Positions 18,691-26,560 of a stretch of 64,000 nt of DNA are shown here, piece by piece. The stretch covers positions 420,632 to 484,631 of the forward strand of contig JAVJRG010000010.1 in NCBI GenBank assembly GCA_040218535.1, read 5' to 3'. Each line of letters opens with the position of its first letter. Position 1 is the stretch's first letter. This DNA is from Lacipirellulaceae bacterium. Its GTDB lineage: Bacteria > Planctomycetota > Planctomycetia > Pirellulales > Lacipirellulaceae. The notes under the pieces were generated by a model that had not been told where the DNA came from, made no database searches, and saw only the letters and a list, made by a program, of their open reading frames with translations. The position numbers were made by a program, and so were the translations under genes.

Positions 18691-19284
18691 TCAACCGTCC
18701 AGCGTCCCCTTCGTACTCGGCACACCCGGCATCCGCGGATCGCTTTCCACCGCCATTCGCAAAGCACGAGCCGAGCACTTGAATACCGCCTCGGCAATGT
18801 GATGACTGTTCCGTCCGTAGTGAAGCATCACGTGGAAGTTGCAAAGCGCGTTCGCAGCAAACGCCTGCCAGAAATCCTCAAGTAGTTCGCTATCGAACTC
18901 ACCAATTTTTTCTGATGGAGTCGGAGCGTTATAGGCCAAGGCATACCGGCCACTGAGGTCGAGCGCCGTCGTGACCAGCGTCTCTTCCATCGGAAGTGTG
19001 AAGTGCCCGTAGCGGCGAATCCCCGCCTTATCGCCAAGGGCTTGCTTGACGGCTTGGCCTAGGGCGATGCCCGTGTCCTCGACCGTATGATGCTGATCGA
19101 CGTGGAGATCACCCTCAGCTTTTACTGTTAAATCGAACGCCCCGTGCTTGGTGAACAACTCCAGCATATGGTCGAAGAAGCCTACGCCGGTCTGAATATC
19201 GGCAACCCCCGACCCGTCGAGATTGATCTCGACCGAGATCTTCGTTTCGTTCGTCTTACGATCGATCTTACCAGTACGGGCCAT
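18691..19284 (-). CDS. hisB: Imidazoleglycerol-phosphate dehydratase
   Basis: Sixth step of histidine synthesis, dehydrating imidazole-glycerol phosphate. Manganese-binding histidine motifs are visible: [24 protein letters not shown], and the second-half repeat [12 protein letters not shown]. The ATG at 19284 ([16 protein letters not shown]) gives 197 residues, the standard monofunctional length. The longer open frame to 19365 adds 27 residues unlike any relative. It stands alone on the minus strand, convergent with ppa, and no other his gene is in the window. Confidence 0.95.
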   Translation of the reverse strand: MARTGKIDRKTNETKISVEINLDGSGVADIQTGVGFFDHMLELFTKHGAFDLTVKAEGDLHVDQHHTVEDTGIALGQAVKQALGDKAGIRRYGHFTLPMEETLVTTALDLSGRYALAYNAPTPSEKIGEFDSELLEDFWQAFAANALCNFHVMLHYGRNSHHIAEAVFKCSARALRMAVESDPRMPGVPSTKGTLDG

Positions 19285-19492
19285 TGAGATGCTTGATTTA
19301 CAGGGGTTTGAGGAAATCCGGCAATTAATCGTATCACGGACACGGAATCGGGGCGACGTGTTCACCGTACCTCAGTGAGGGAGTTTCAGGGATTGATAGA
19401 GCTTCAATCGGCCAGATCGCTATAATCCGACGGTAGGCAGCCCTTTTGTCGTCGAATTCAGCTCGTTCACCTATGCTTGAGGAGCACCTCCG

Positions 19493-19711
19493 ATGGCCCC
19501 GATGAAACGCCCCGCAACCAAGCCCTATCTGGAAGATCGAGAAGATACGATCTCGATAGCCACCCTCGCCAAACGGTGGCACCTTACCCACCACGAAGCT
19601 CGGCAGTTGCTGTCGGAGGGAGAACTCCCCTTCGTCCAAATCGCCGGCAAGATTCGCATCCCTTGCGAAGCGATAGCCACGCACGAAAAGAATTGGCTCT
19701 CAGCCTCTTAA
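19493..19711 (+). CDS. Small helix-turn-helix (excisionase/MerR-like) protein
   Basis: A 72-aa basic protein. ISIATLAKRWHLTHHEARQLLSEGELPFVQIAGKIRIPCEAI reads as the helix-turn-helix plus wing of excisionase-type DNA-binding domains, where a short helix pair precedes a beta hairpin ending in a K-x-R-I-P phrase. GAGGAG lies just upstream of the start. Such proteins can be phage excisionases, but in this fold they are also free-standing chromosomal regulators, and no integrase is nearby. It sits between hisB and rsmA, ending 6 bp from the rsmA stop on the other strand. Target unknown. Confidence 0.7.
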   Translation: MAPMKRPATKPYLEDREDTISIATLAKRWHLTHHEARQLLSEGELPFVQIAGKIRIPCEAIATHEKNWLSAS

Positions 19712-19717
19712 CTCTGG

Positions 19718-20656
19718 CTAGAGTGACCAGTCAGGCGCCTTGGCACGAATCAACTCGGTGAGCCTTAGTAAGGTCGGCACGTCGAGTTGCTCCGTGCGAA
19801 CATCGTCGGAGAACTCCATCTCAGCGAGAATTTCATCCACTTCAGTCTTGCTCAGATGCTTCTTCATCGCCGCCACGACATTCGCCCGCAAGAACTTCCG
19901 GCGGTGGATAAAGATGGCCTTCGTAAACTGATGAAAGTACTTGAGGTCGGGCACGAATGCTCGACGTTCCGAATCGACGACGATCTTGACGATGGCGGAC
20001 TGAACTTTCGGCGGGGGCCAGAAAACACCTGGCGGCATGACGCGGACAATCTCCGCAGCGGCTTGGCATTGAATCCAGACGCTTAACGCGCTGTAATCCT
20101 TCGTCCAGGGCTGGGCGATGATTCGCTCACCCAGTTCCTTCTGGATCGTGACCGACATGCTGTGAGGAACAAAGTTACACGACAATAAGTTGCTGATCAC
20201 CGGCGTCGCTACGTTGTAGGGCAAGTTGGCCACCAGCTTTAAACGTCGCTCGGGAGAAACGCTTAGTTGTTTTTCGATATGCGCGAGGACTTCCGGGGCA
20301 AAGGAGTTCTTATTCCGCAAGGCGTCCTGTTTGAGCATCACGACGTTGTCGTACGGCAAAAGCAACTCACTAGCCAACTCAAACAAGTGGCCGTCGATTT
20401 CGACGGTGATCACCGAGGCCGCTTTTTGGGCCATAAGTTCCGTCAGCGCCCCCGTACCCGTGCCAACCTCGAGCACCACATCCCGCTCGTCGAGTTCGGC
20501 CGTATCGACGATCATCTGCTGCAAATTGAGATCAATCAGAAAGTTCTGTCCGTGCCGCGTGGCGGGTTGGATACCCATTTCGCGGAAGCGCTGCATCAGG
20601 AACGACTTCGTCTGACGAGTCGCTGAGGATCGGGTTGGCGAGGGTTGATTGGGCAC
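19718..20656 (-). CDS. rsmA: 16S rRNA dimethyladenosine transferase
   Basis: Dimethylates two adjacent adenines near the 3' end of 16S rRNA, a late ribosome assembly step. The SAM-binding motif VLEVGTGTGALTELM, the acidic VEIDG, and the catalytic NLPYNVATPVI (motif IV, NLPY) are present. The 312-aa length is slightly above the usual 260-290 owing to a Ser/Thr/Arg-rich N-terminus. The start is a GTG at 20656; an internal Met about 20 codons on (MQRFREMG) is an alternative. ribE ends close upstream on the same strand, with a single-arm run of CAGTGTT-type words between them. Confidence 0.93.
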   Translation of the reverse strand: MPNQPSPTRSSATRQTKSFLMQRFREMGIQPATRHGQNFLIDLNLQQMIVDTAELDERDVVLEVGTGTGALTELMAQKAASVITVEIDGHLFELASELLLPYDNVVMLKQDALRNKNSFAPEVLAHIEKQLSVSPERRLKLVANLPYNVATPVISNLLSCNFVPHSMSVTIQKELGERIIAQPWTKDYSALSVWIQCQAAAEIVRVMPPGVFWPPPKVQSAIVKIVVDSERRAFVPDLKYFHQFTKAIFIHRRKFLRANVVAAMKKHLSKTEVDEILAEMEFSDDVRTEQLDVPTLLRLTELIRAKAPDWSL

Positions 20657-20686
20657 AGGAAGTTATCAGTTGGCAGTGTTCAGTGT

Positions 20687-21295
20687 TCAGTTTTTAGTAG
20701 CGACTTGGAAGCCGCTGAGTTGACGTTCGACGTACTTGGCGAGGACATCGGTTTCGAGGTTCACCGAATCGCCAACTCTTCGCTTGCCAAGGGTCGTCAC
20801 GCTTAACGTATGGGGAATCAAAGCAACGCTAAATGCCTCATCGGTCACATCGACCAGCGTCAGGCTGATGCCATCGACCGCAATCGAGCCCTTGCTAGCC
20901 ATTTGCTTCGTGAGCGAGGCGGGGGCGTTAAACCACATCGTGCACCACTGTCCATCATCGTCGCGCGATTTCACCGAGCCGAGCCCATCAATGTGTCCAG
21001 TCACATAATGCCCACCAAGTTGGTCCCCGACCTTCAAGGAACCCTCAAGATTTACCCTCGATCCAGCGGCTAATTCTCCCAAATTCGTGCGACTGAGCGT
21101 TTCCTCACCCGCTTCGAAGGCAAGTTTGGCACCGTCCCGTTCGACGACCGTTAAGCAACAACCGTTCACGGCAATACTCGCACCGATTTCCGCCTCGGGG
21201 GACAACGTCGGTGACTCGATCACAAGGCGAGCCCCTGGTCCCTCACGGCGAAACTCGACCACCTCGCCAAGTTCTTCAACCAATCCGGTGAACAT
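20687..21295 (-). CDS. ribE: Riboflavin synthase, alpha chain
   Basis: Dismutates two molecules of 6,7-dimethyl-8-ribityllumazine to riboflavin. The protein begins MFTGLVEELG, the invariant start of this family, which fixes the ATG at 21295. The two homologous lumazine-binding barrels are seen as NGCCLTV...GHYVTGHIDG in the first half and VDGISLTLV...PHTLSVTTLG in the second. At 202 aa it has family length. The start overlaps the end of pssA by 20 bp, indicating translational coupling on the minus strand. Confidence 0.95.
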   Translation of the reverse strand: MFTGLVEELGEVVEFRREGPGARLVIESPTLSPEAEIGASIAVNGCCLTVVERDGAKLAFEAGEETLSRTNLGELAAGSRVNLEGSLKVGDQLGGHYVTGHIDGLGSVKSRDDDGQWCTMWFNAPASLTKQMASKGSIAVDGISLTLVDVTDEAFSVALIPHTLSVTTLGKRRVGDSVNLETDVLAKYVERQLSGFQVATKN

Positions 21296-22178
21296 TCGGC
21301 TCGCTTTCTTCCGCGTCTGTTTCAAATTCCTTCTGCCCACTGCCTCGCAGCTTGTTTTTCCAAATATGGAGTAATGCTGGGGCAACCGCATAAACGCCGC
21401 AAAGCAGCGGAACGGCATACCAACGTACAGCGACAAGTGCGAGTATCGCAAACACGATCACGACGAGTTGTGAAAAGCTCTTCTGTCCCCTTAGAGCTAT
21501 CGTCACGATGTGCGGATAGGGCACGCGGCTGACCATCAGCAGGGCGATTACCATCGCATAGGGTGGAAGCAACCACTGGAGCCAAGCGTCGTAGTCGTTA
21601 AAGTTCTCGAAATTCAGTTCGTTCCGAAGCGTGTAGGAAAACATTGCACAACTGGCAATCACGGCAGCGGCGGCGGGCGTAGGAAGACCCTCGAATGCCG
21701 TGTGGTCGTCGTCCTCGTCGGTTTCCACATTGAACCGCGCGAGCCGCAACGCGGCACAGCAGGCAAATAGCGCGGCTATGCACCAAATCGTTTGCCTATG
21801 GAGTTCAGTGAATTGCGGGCACATCTTCACAAGCAAGATTGCCGGGGCGACTCCGAAAGAAACTAGATCGCAGAGGCTGTCTAGCTGCCCGCCGAAATCG
21901 CTAGTGGTCCGCGTCATGCGGGCGACTTGGCCATCGAACATATCGAACAACATCGCCAGGAAGATCAGCATGCCGCACAGCATCAGATTGTGGGTCGGAT
22001 CTTGGCTGCCCAAGAGCGCGGGAAACTCTCGAATAACACCTATCGTCGGTGCCGGCTCAGCGATCACCGAGCCCGCTTTGTCGATCCGCGACGCCACCAC
22101 GATCGCAAAGAAACCGCACACGAGGTTTCCCAACGTGAACAGGGTGGGCAGGACAGCAACAGCGCGGATTCTACGCAT
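21276..22178 (-). CDS. pssA: CDP-diacylglycerol-serine O-phosphatidyltransferase
   Basis: Membrane enzyme joining CDP-diacylglycerol and serine to make phosphatidylserine. The CDP-alcohol phosphatidyltransferase signature D-G-x2-A-R-x8-G-x3-D-x3-D is present as FDGQVARMTRTTSDFGGQLD followed by SLCD, near residues 80-105. About eight hydrophobic helices span the 300-aa protein. The C-terminal 25 residues are hydrophilic. Phosphatidylserine decarboxylase is the next gene upstream on the same strand, separated by the inverted-repeat element at 22200-22422, so the two steps to phosphatidylethanolamine are adjacent. Confidence 0.93.
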   Translation of the reverse strand: MRRIRAVAVLPTLFTLGNLVCGFFAIVVASRIDKAGSVIAEPAPTIGVIREFPALLGSQDPTHNLMLCGMLIFLAMLFDMFDGQVARMTRTTSDFGGQLDSLCDLVSFGVAPAILLVKMCPQFTELHRQTIWCIAALFACCAALRLARFNVETDEDDDHTAFEGLPTPAAAAVIASCAMFSYTLRNELNFENFNDYDAWLQWLLPPYAMVIALLMVSRVPYPHIVTIALRGQKSFSQLVVIVFAILALVAVRWYAVPLLCGVYAVAPALLHIWKNKLRGSGQKEFETDAEESEPNVHRIG

Positions 22179-22199
22179 TTGGAGACAATTAGGGTTTTA

Positions 22200-22422
22200 C
22201 CACAGAGGGCACGGAGAACACGGAGGTTTGGTGGAGACTCGCTCGAATGCTCTTCCTCTACACTCTGGGCATCACTCAATGGTAAGTGTATTTTCAAATG
22301 GAACAGGCAGCTTTGCGCGTAGCGATCAATTATTCTACTCAAATAAAAACAGTTACCTGGGGTATAACTGGAACACGATCGCTTCCACCAACAAGCCTCC
22401 GTGTTCTCCGTGCCCTCTGTGG
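22200..22422. repeat. 223-bp element with perfect 27-bp inverted ends (CACGGAG words)
   Basis: The left arm at 22200-22226 consists of three 9-bp words (CACAGAGGG, CACGGAGAA, CACGGAGG). The right arm at 22396-22422 is its exact reverse complement. The 169-bp core carries no open frame of note and contains TTTTCAAATGG-like AT-rich text. It separates psd from pssA. The same arm word, with one substitution, brackets the element at 25941-26546. Confidence 0.85.
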
Positions 22423-22430
22423 TTCAAAAA

Positions 22431-23354
22431 CTAAGCAGTAAACCTCGCTAAGATAGTTGAGCCCGCTTTGATTTTCTGTCCCACTTCGACTTCAGATTGA
22501 ACAGCATCCCGGGGGAGTATTAGTTCGGTACGGGAACCAAGCTTAATCATACCAAATTTCTCGCCCCGCTGGACCGCCTGGCCTGGCTTGAGCGCACAGA
22601 CAATTCGCCGGGCGATGAGTCCGGAAATCTGGCGAACGGCGAACTTCACTTCAGGACGGCGTTCATCTTGGAAGCCAATCCACATGTATTCGTTGCGAAT
22701 GGCGCTCTCCGGGTTCATGGCATTGAGGAATTCGCCCGGCTTGTAGTGCATGTCGACGACTGTACCGTTGCGGGGCGAACGATTGATGTGGATATTGAAG
22801 ATCGAGAGAAAAATGCCAATTCTCAACGCCGGGCCATCGAAGAATTCGTAATGGTCCAGCTCGGTCACTTCGGCAATCGTCCCATCCGCGGGTGAGACGA
22901 TGACCTCGGGATCGTCCGGGATCACTCGGCGCGGGTCGCGAAAGAAGTAAACGACCAGTCCAAGTACAACGATGGGAATGATCGCTAACCATTTCCAGAA
23001 CCCACAGCACGTCAGCAGAAGAATCCCTGCCGCCAGCAAGGGGTAACCCATCAACTGCAGTTCGGCCAAGCCCCACCGAGCGAAGGGAATCGACTCCCGC
23101 CAGCGGAACGGATCGTCCTGTGGCTTCCAGTGGGCAGTGCAGAGGTTCGAGCAGTACTTCAAGTCGCGGGGATCGAGAATTTCGTGTGGCGCACCATCGG
23201 TGTCACCGTGCCGCAGTTCCGCCATCCGCGCGACGTAGCCTTTGCGAAAGGTCTTCAGCCACCAGCGCCGCCAGCGTCCCCAGAGCAATTCCAGCGAGTA
23301 GCATTTGCCGCCACCGGGCTGCACGCTGTTGATGTTTTCGGGGAGCTGGTTCAC
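22431..23354 (-). CDS. psd: Phosphatidylserine decarboxylase with N-terminal extension
   Basis: Converts phosphatidylserine to phosphatidylethanolamine using a pyruvoyl group made by self-cleavage. The catalytic core occupies residues about 105-307: FFRDPRR, SPADGTI, GIFLSIFNIHINRSP and the cleavage region FGMIKLGSRTEL, where the Ser of LGS becomes the pyruvoyl. This is the short, single-helix-anchored type (two hydrophobic segments near 115-155). The first about 100 residues, Trp/Arg-rich with HEILDPRDLKYCSNLC, are not part of the standard family. The start is GTG; a later Met (MAELRHG) is possible but would keep most of the extension. Confidence 0.9.
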   Translation of the reverse strand: MNQLPENINSVQPGGGKCYSLELLWGRWRRWWLKTFRKGYVARMAELRHGDTDGAPHEILDPRDLKYCSNLCTAHWKPQDDPFRWRESIPFARWGLAELQLMGYPLLAAGILLLTCCGFWKWLAIIPIVVLGLVVYFFRDPRRVIPDDPEVIVSPADGTIAEVTELDHYEFFDGPALRIGIFLSIFNIHINRSPRNGTVVDMHYKPGEFLNAMNPESAIRNEYMWIGFQDERRPEVKFAVRQISGLIARRIVCALKPGQAVQRGEKFGMIKLGSRTELILPRDAVQSEVEVGQKIKAGSTILARFTA

Positions 23355-23374
23355 TTAAAGCACTTTTCTTGTCT

Positions 23375-23540
23375 CGCGCAGAGACGCGGAGACGCAGAGG
23401 AGGAATGTCGAACACTCAACAGTTTCTAAACTTGTTCTCTTCAATTCTTGTTTCCACAGTTGTGCTTGAATAGAGAGGAGATACTAAGAATTCTCTTGAC
23501 GTTACAAAACTTATTCTCTGCGTCTCCGCGACTCTGCGCG
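23375..23540. repeat. 166-bp element with 25-bp inverted ends (GCAGAGACGCGGAG words)
   Basis: The left arm 23375-23399 and right arm 23516-23540 are reverse complements with one mismatch in 25. The arms are built of repeated CGCAGAGA/CGCGGAGA words. The element fills the gap between zwf and psd. The core is AT-richer than the genes and shows no open frame worth naming. Confidence 0.8.
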
Positions 23541-23551
23541 AATCACAAGAG

Positions 23552-25003
23552 TTACAAAACCGGACACGTATCAAACCACTCACGGTTCTGCCCTTGCATC
23601 CATTCGGTGCATTCCTCGGGGCCCCAGAAGCCCGGGTCGTACATGTAGAGCGTCGGTTTGTCGCTTGCAGCCCAGCCTTCGAGGATCGGGTCGATCACCT
23701 TCCAGGCGGCTTCGACCTCATCGGCGCGTGCAAAGAGGCTGGCGTCGCCTTCGAGTGCATCGAGCAACAATCGCTCGTACGCTTCCGGCATCTTGCTCCT
23801 AAACTCTTGCTGATAGTTGAAGTCGAGGTCCGTCTGTCGCATTTTCATTCCAGCGTCAGGCACTTTGGTTTGAAAGTGCATCTGGATCCCTTCGTCTGGT
23901 TGGACCTGCACAACCAAACGGTTCGACTCGCCGAGGCTCTTCGGGCTGTCGGCAAACAGCTTGTGGGGCGGCTCTCGAAATTGAATGACAATCTGTGTCG
24001 TGCGACACGACATCGCCTTGCCGCTTCGTAAGTAAAACGGCACGCCCTGCCAACGCCAGTTGTCGACCCACAGTTTGATCGCTGAAAACGTCGCCGTGCG
24101 GCTTGTGTTCTCGACTCCCTCGCAAGCCGTGTAACCGCGGTACTGGGCACGGAAAGTATCTTGCTTGATCGCTTTCTCATCGACAGGGCGAATAGCGTGC
24201 AACACCTTTACTTTTTCATTACGAATCGCGTCCGCATCATAGCGAACGGGAGCCTCCATCGCGGAGATCATCAGCAGTTGCAGCAAGTGGTTCTGCACCA
24301 TGTCGCGCATCACGCCGGCCGAATCGTAGTAGCCCGCACGGCTGCCGACTTCCACTTCTTCGGCCACGGTGATTTGCACGTGGTCGACGTAGTTGCGGTT
24401 CCAGATCGGCTCGAAGATCGTATTGGCGAACCGCAGGACCATCAAGTTCTGAACGGTTTCCTTGCCCAAGTAATGATCGATACGGTAAACCTGATTTTCC
24501 TTGAACACTTCATGCACGGATTCATTGAGCTGTTGAGCCGTTGCCAGATCCGTGCCGAAGGGCTTTTCGATCACCACGCGGCGGGGGCAAACGCAATCGT
24601 CGGCTAAGCCACTGGCGCCGAGTTGCTGGATGGCCGGCTCGTAGAAGCGTGGGGCTGTCGAAAGGTAGTAGACCCGCGGGCAGGGCTCGCCTTTTTCGAC
24701 TTCGCTGAGGAACGCCTTGAGGGTTTCGAAATCTTCCGCTTTGCCGATGTCGCCGGGGTGATAGAAAATGTGCTGGGCAAACTCCGCCCACTTCTCTTGA
24801 TTGAATTCCTCGCCGACAAATTTCTGGGTCGTTTCCGTGAGGCTTTCCCGCCACTGTTCGTGCGAGAACTTGCTACGCGAGAAACCGACCACCCGCACAC
24901 CGCTGGGGAGTCGCTTCTTCACGAACAGCTTGTAGAGTGCCGGAATGAGCTTGCGGCTGGTGAGGTCGCCGGAAGCGCCGAAGATGACGAAGGTGGGAGG
25001 CAT
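23552..25003 (-). CDS. zwf: Glucose-6-phosphate 1-dehydrogenase
   Basis: First step of the oxidative pentose-phosphate route, making 6-phosphogluconolactone and NADPH. The 483-aa protein has FGASGDLTSRKLIPAL (nucleotide-binding, residues about 7-22), the EKPFG motif, and the active-site RIDHYLGKETVQN. Length and pattern are standard throughout. It is followed upstream on the same strand by an SDR and gnd, so a pentose-phosphate cluster is evident. The 6-phosphogluconolactonase is not in the window. Confidence 0.96.
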   Translation of the reverse strand: MPPTFVIFGASGDLTSRKLIPALYKLFVKKRLPSGVRVVGFSRSKFSHEQWRESLTETTQKFVGEEFNQEKWAEFAQHIFYHPGDIGKAEDFETLKAFLSEVEKGEPCPRVYYLSTAPRFYEPAIQQLGASGLADDCVCPRRVVIEKPFGTDLATAQQLNESVHEVFKENQVYRIDHYLGKETVQNLMVLRFANTIFEPIWNRNYVDHVQITVAEEVEVGSRAGYYDSAGVMRDMVQNHLLQLLMISAMEAPVRYDADAIRNEKVKVLHAIRPVDEKAIKQDTFRAQYRGYTACEGVENTSRTATFSAIKLWVDNWRWQGVPFYLRSGKAMSCRTTQIVIQFREPPHKLFADSPKSLGESNRLVVQVQPDEGIQMHFQTKVPDAGMKMRQTDLDFNYQQEFRSKMPEAYERLLLDALEGDASLFARADEVEAAWKVIDPILEGWAASDKPTLYMYDPGFWGPEECTEWMQGQNREWFDTCPVL

Positions 25004-25021
25004 GGTGGGGCGCGAGTTGTT

Positions 25022-25125
25022 GGGCGCTGAGCGCTAGATTAAGATCGAAACTGTTGGCAAACGCAGAAAACCGCCTCAACCCAAAGTTTAACGGGATTCA
25101 CACGAACAACTAGCGCCTAGCGCCC
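25022..25125. repeat. Inverted GGCGCTAG-type word pair
   Basis: GGGCGCTGAGCGCTAG at 25022-25037 faces CTAGCGCCTAGCGCCC at 25110-25125, reverse complements except for two central bases. The pair fills the gap between the SDR stop and the zwf start. It has the layout of the other bracketed elements but a different word. Confidence 0.7.
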
Positions 25126-25137
25126 GATAACGAGCGC

Positions 25138-25914
25138 CTAAATAGTCATCGACGTAAACCCGCCGTCGACGTAAATTGCCTCGCCGGTGATGAAGCTGCC
25201 GGCTGTTTTTGAGAGGAGCAACAATGTTGCTCCGATTAGTTCCTCTGCTTCTCCGAAGCGGTCCATCGGAGTGTGCCGCATGATGTCGGCGACGCGTTCT
25301 TCGCTGAGGATCTTGCGATTCTGCTCCGCGGGGAAGAACCCGGGGCAGAGGCAATTCACGCGGACGCCCTTGGTGGCGAACTCGCGGGCGACATTCTTGG
25401 TGAGGTTGAGGATCGCCGCTTTGCTAGCGGCATAGGTATAGACTTTTGACAGCGGCAAGAAGCTGGTGACGCTCCCGATGTTCAGGATTGACCCGCCACC
25501 CGCGTCAATCATTGCCTTGCCGAACACCTGACAGGCGTAGTGCGTGCCGTTGAGATTCGACTGGATGATTTTGTTGAATTCGTCCTCTTCGATTTCGAAG
25601 TAGGGCGTTGCTGAGTTCACCCCGGCACCGTTGATCACCGCATCCACGCGGCCATACTCGGCGATCGTCTTATCACAGAGCTCCTGAATCGACGCCTTGC
25701 TCATCGCATCGACCGCAGCAAACGAAGCGGAGCCCCCCTTCGCTTTGATCGACTCGACGCGTTGGCTCCCGCGTTCCTCACTGCGACCCGCGACAACCAC
25801 GTGCGCCCCCGCCTGGCCCAGCCCCTCGGCCATCTCTCCGCAAAGGACACCGGTACCGCCGATCACCACGGCGACTTGATCTTGAAAGCTGAAAAGTTTT
25901 TCTAGGTAGGACAT
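25138..25914 (-). CDS. SDR-family oxidoreductase, sugar-acid type likely
   Basis: Short-chain dehydrogenase of 258 aa. The cofactor loop reads VVIGGTGVLCGEMA, so the usual T-G-x3-G-x-G is altered to G-G-T-G-V-L-C-G. NNAG appears as NGAGVN, and the catalytic set is Ser in NIGSVTS and Y-x3-K in YTYAASKAA. The C-terminal GEAIYVDGGFTSM is typical. It resembles gluconate 5-dehydrogenase or D-mannonate oxidoreductase-type SDRs. Its place between zwf and gnd fits a sugar-acid substrate, but the substrate cannot be read from sequence. Confidence 0.82.
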   Translation of the reverse strand: MSYLEKLFSFQDQVAVVIGGTGVLCGEMAEGLGQAGAHVVVAGRSEERGSQRVESIKAKGGSASFAAVDAMSKASIQELCDKTIAEYGRVDAVINGAGVNSATPYFEIEEDEFNKIIQSNLNGTHYACQVFGKAMIDAGGGSILNIGSVTSFLPLSKVYTYAASKAAILNLTKNVAREFATKGVRVNCLCPGFFPAEQNRKILSEERVADIMRHTPMDRFGEAEELIGATLLLLSKTAGSFITGEAIYVDGGFTSMTI

Positions 25915-25940
25915 GGGTTGTTGGGTTGGTTAGTCGTTAG

Positions 25941-26546
25941 TTTTTTGAACCACAGAGGGCACGGAGAACACGGAGGGTTACTAGAACAGTAGTCACTCGG
26001 CATCCAAATCGTTTTTATCAATTTGGGTAAAGTGTAAAAATCTCTCCAAGTCTGCCTTCCTATATTTATTGATAAACTCAGGGGTAGAATTTGTCGTTAG
26101 CATCAAATCATAGATGTCATTGATACGTTGTGAGTCAGACATCACCTTATTACTTTCCAAACGTGACTCAAGTTCAGCAAGTAAAACTCTCATCTCATCG
26201 TTTGAAGTCTTGGTATGAAAATAGGTGACGTTACCCCAAACGTTGCGAATAGCTAAGTCATCCTGCCAGTGCTCTTGAAGGTAACTGGTTTGGCTGTTCT
26301 CAAATATTGATTCCAGGACGTGTAATTGCCTTTCTTGTAATTGAGAAAAGGTCAGAGTTTCCCAAGTAAAACGGACATAGATGACGATGAACGAAACCAG
26401 AAAGATGCACAGAACTGCTAGTCCAAATTGAACAATTCTTCTTCCAAACGAAAACCTAGAGGAGGACATGTGCAAAGACTCTCCAATAGAGATGATTCTC
26501 GCATATCTTTCTCTGTGAACCTCCGTGCCCTCCGTGGTTCAAAAAA
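25941..26546. repeat. 606-bp inverted-repeat-bounded cassette carrying a small gene
   Basis: The left arm 25941-25966 (TTTTTTGAACCACAGAGGGC and on) and right arm 26521-26546 are reverse complements with one mismatch in 26. Inside lies one coding frame (25993-26469), AT-richer than the flanking SDR and gnd genes. The arm word is the same as in the 22200-22422 element. Confidence 0.8.
25993..26469 (-). CDS. Small single-pass membrane protein, unknown
   Basis: I do not recognise this 158-aa protein. It has one N-terminal membrane helix (IVQFGLAVLCIFLVSFIVIYV, about residues 11-31) and then a soluble, charged, mostly helical domain with RINDIYDLML and KADLERFLHF phrases. The topology suggests a bitopic protein or a signal anchor with an external domain. 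The ATG at 26469 is chosen; a TTG two codons earlier is possible. Its base composition is clearly more AT-rich than that of the neighbours. The gene is enclosed by 26-bp inverted repeats, which suggests that it arrived or moves as a unit. Confidence 0.6.
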   Translation of the reverse strand: MSSSRFSFGRRIVQFGLAVLCIFLVSFIVIYVRFTWETLTFSQLQERQLHVLESIFENSQTSYLQEHWQDDLAIRNVWGNVTYFHTKTSNDEMRVLLAELESRLESNKVMSDSQRINDIYDLMLTTNSTPEFINKYRKADLERFLHFTQIDKNDLDAE

Positions 26547-26560
26547 CCGGAGCCGCCAAC

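Noticed and set aside
19493..19711. Phage excisionase as evidence of a prophage
   Set aside because: The HTH domain is excisionase-like, but no integrase or phage gene lies nearby and it sits between hisB and rsmA; kept only as a small regulator.
22200..22422. CRISPR array from repeated CACGGAG words
   Set aside because: The words are contiguous triplets inside each arm and the arms are inverted; there are no equal spacers and no cas genes.
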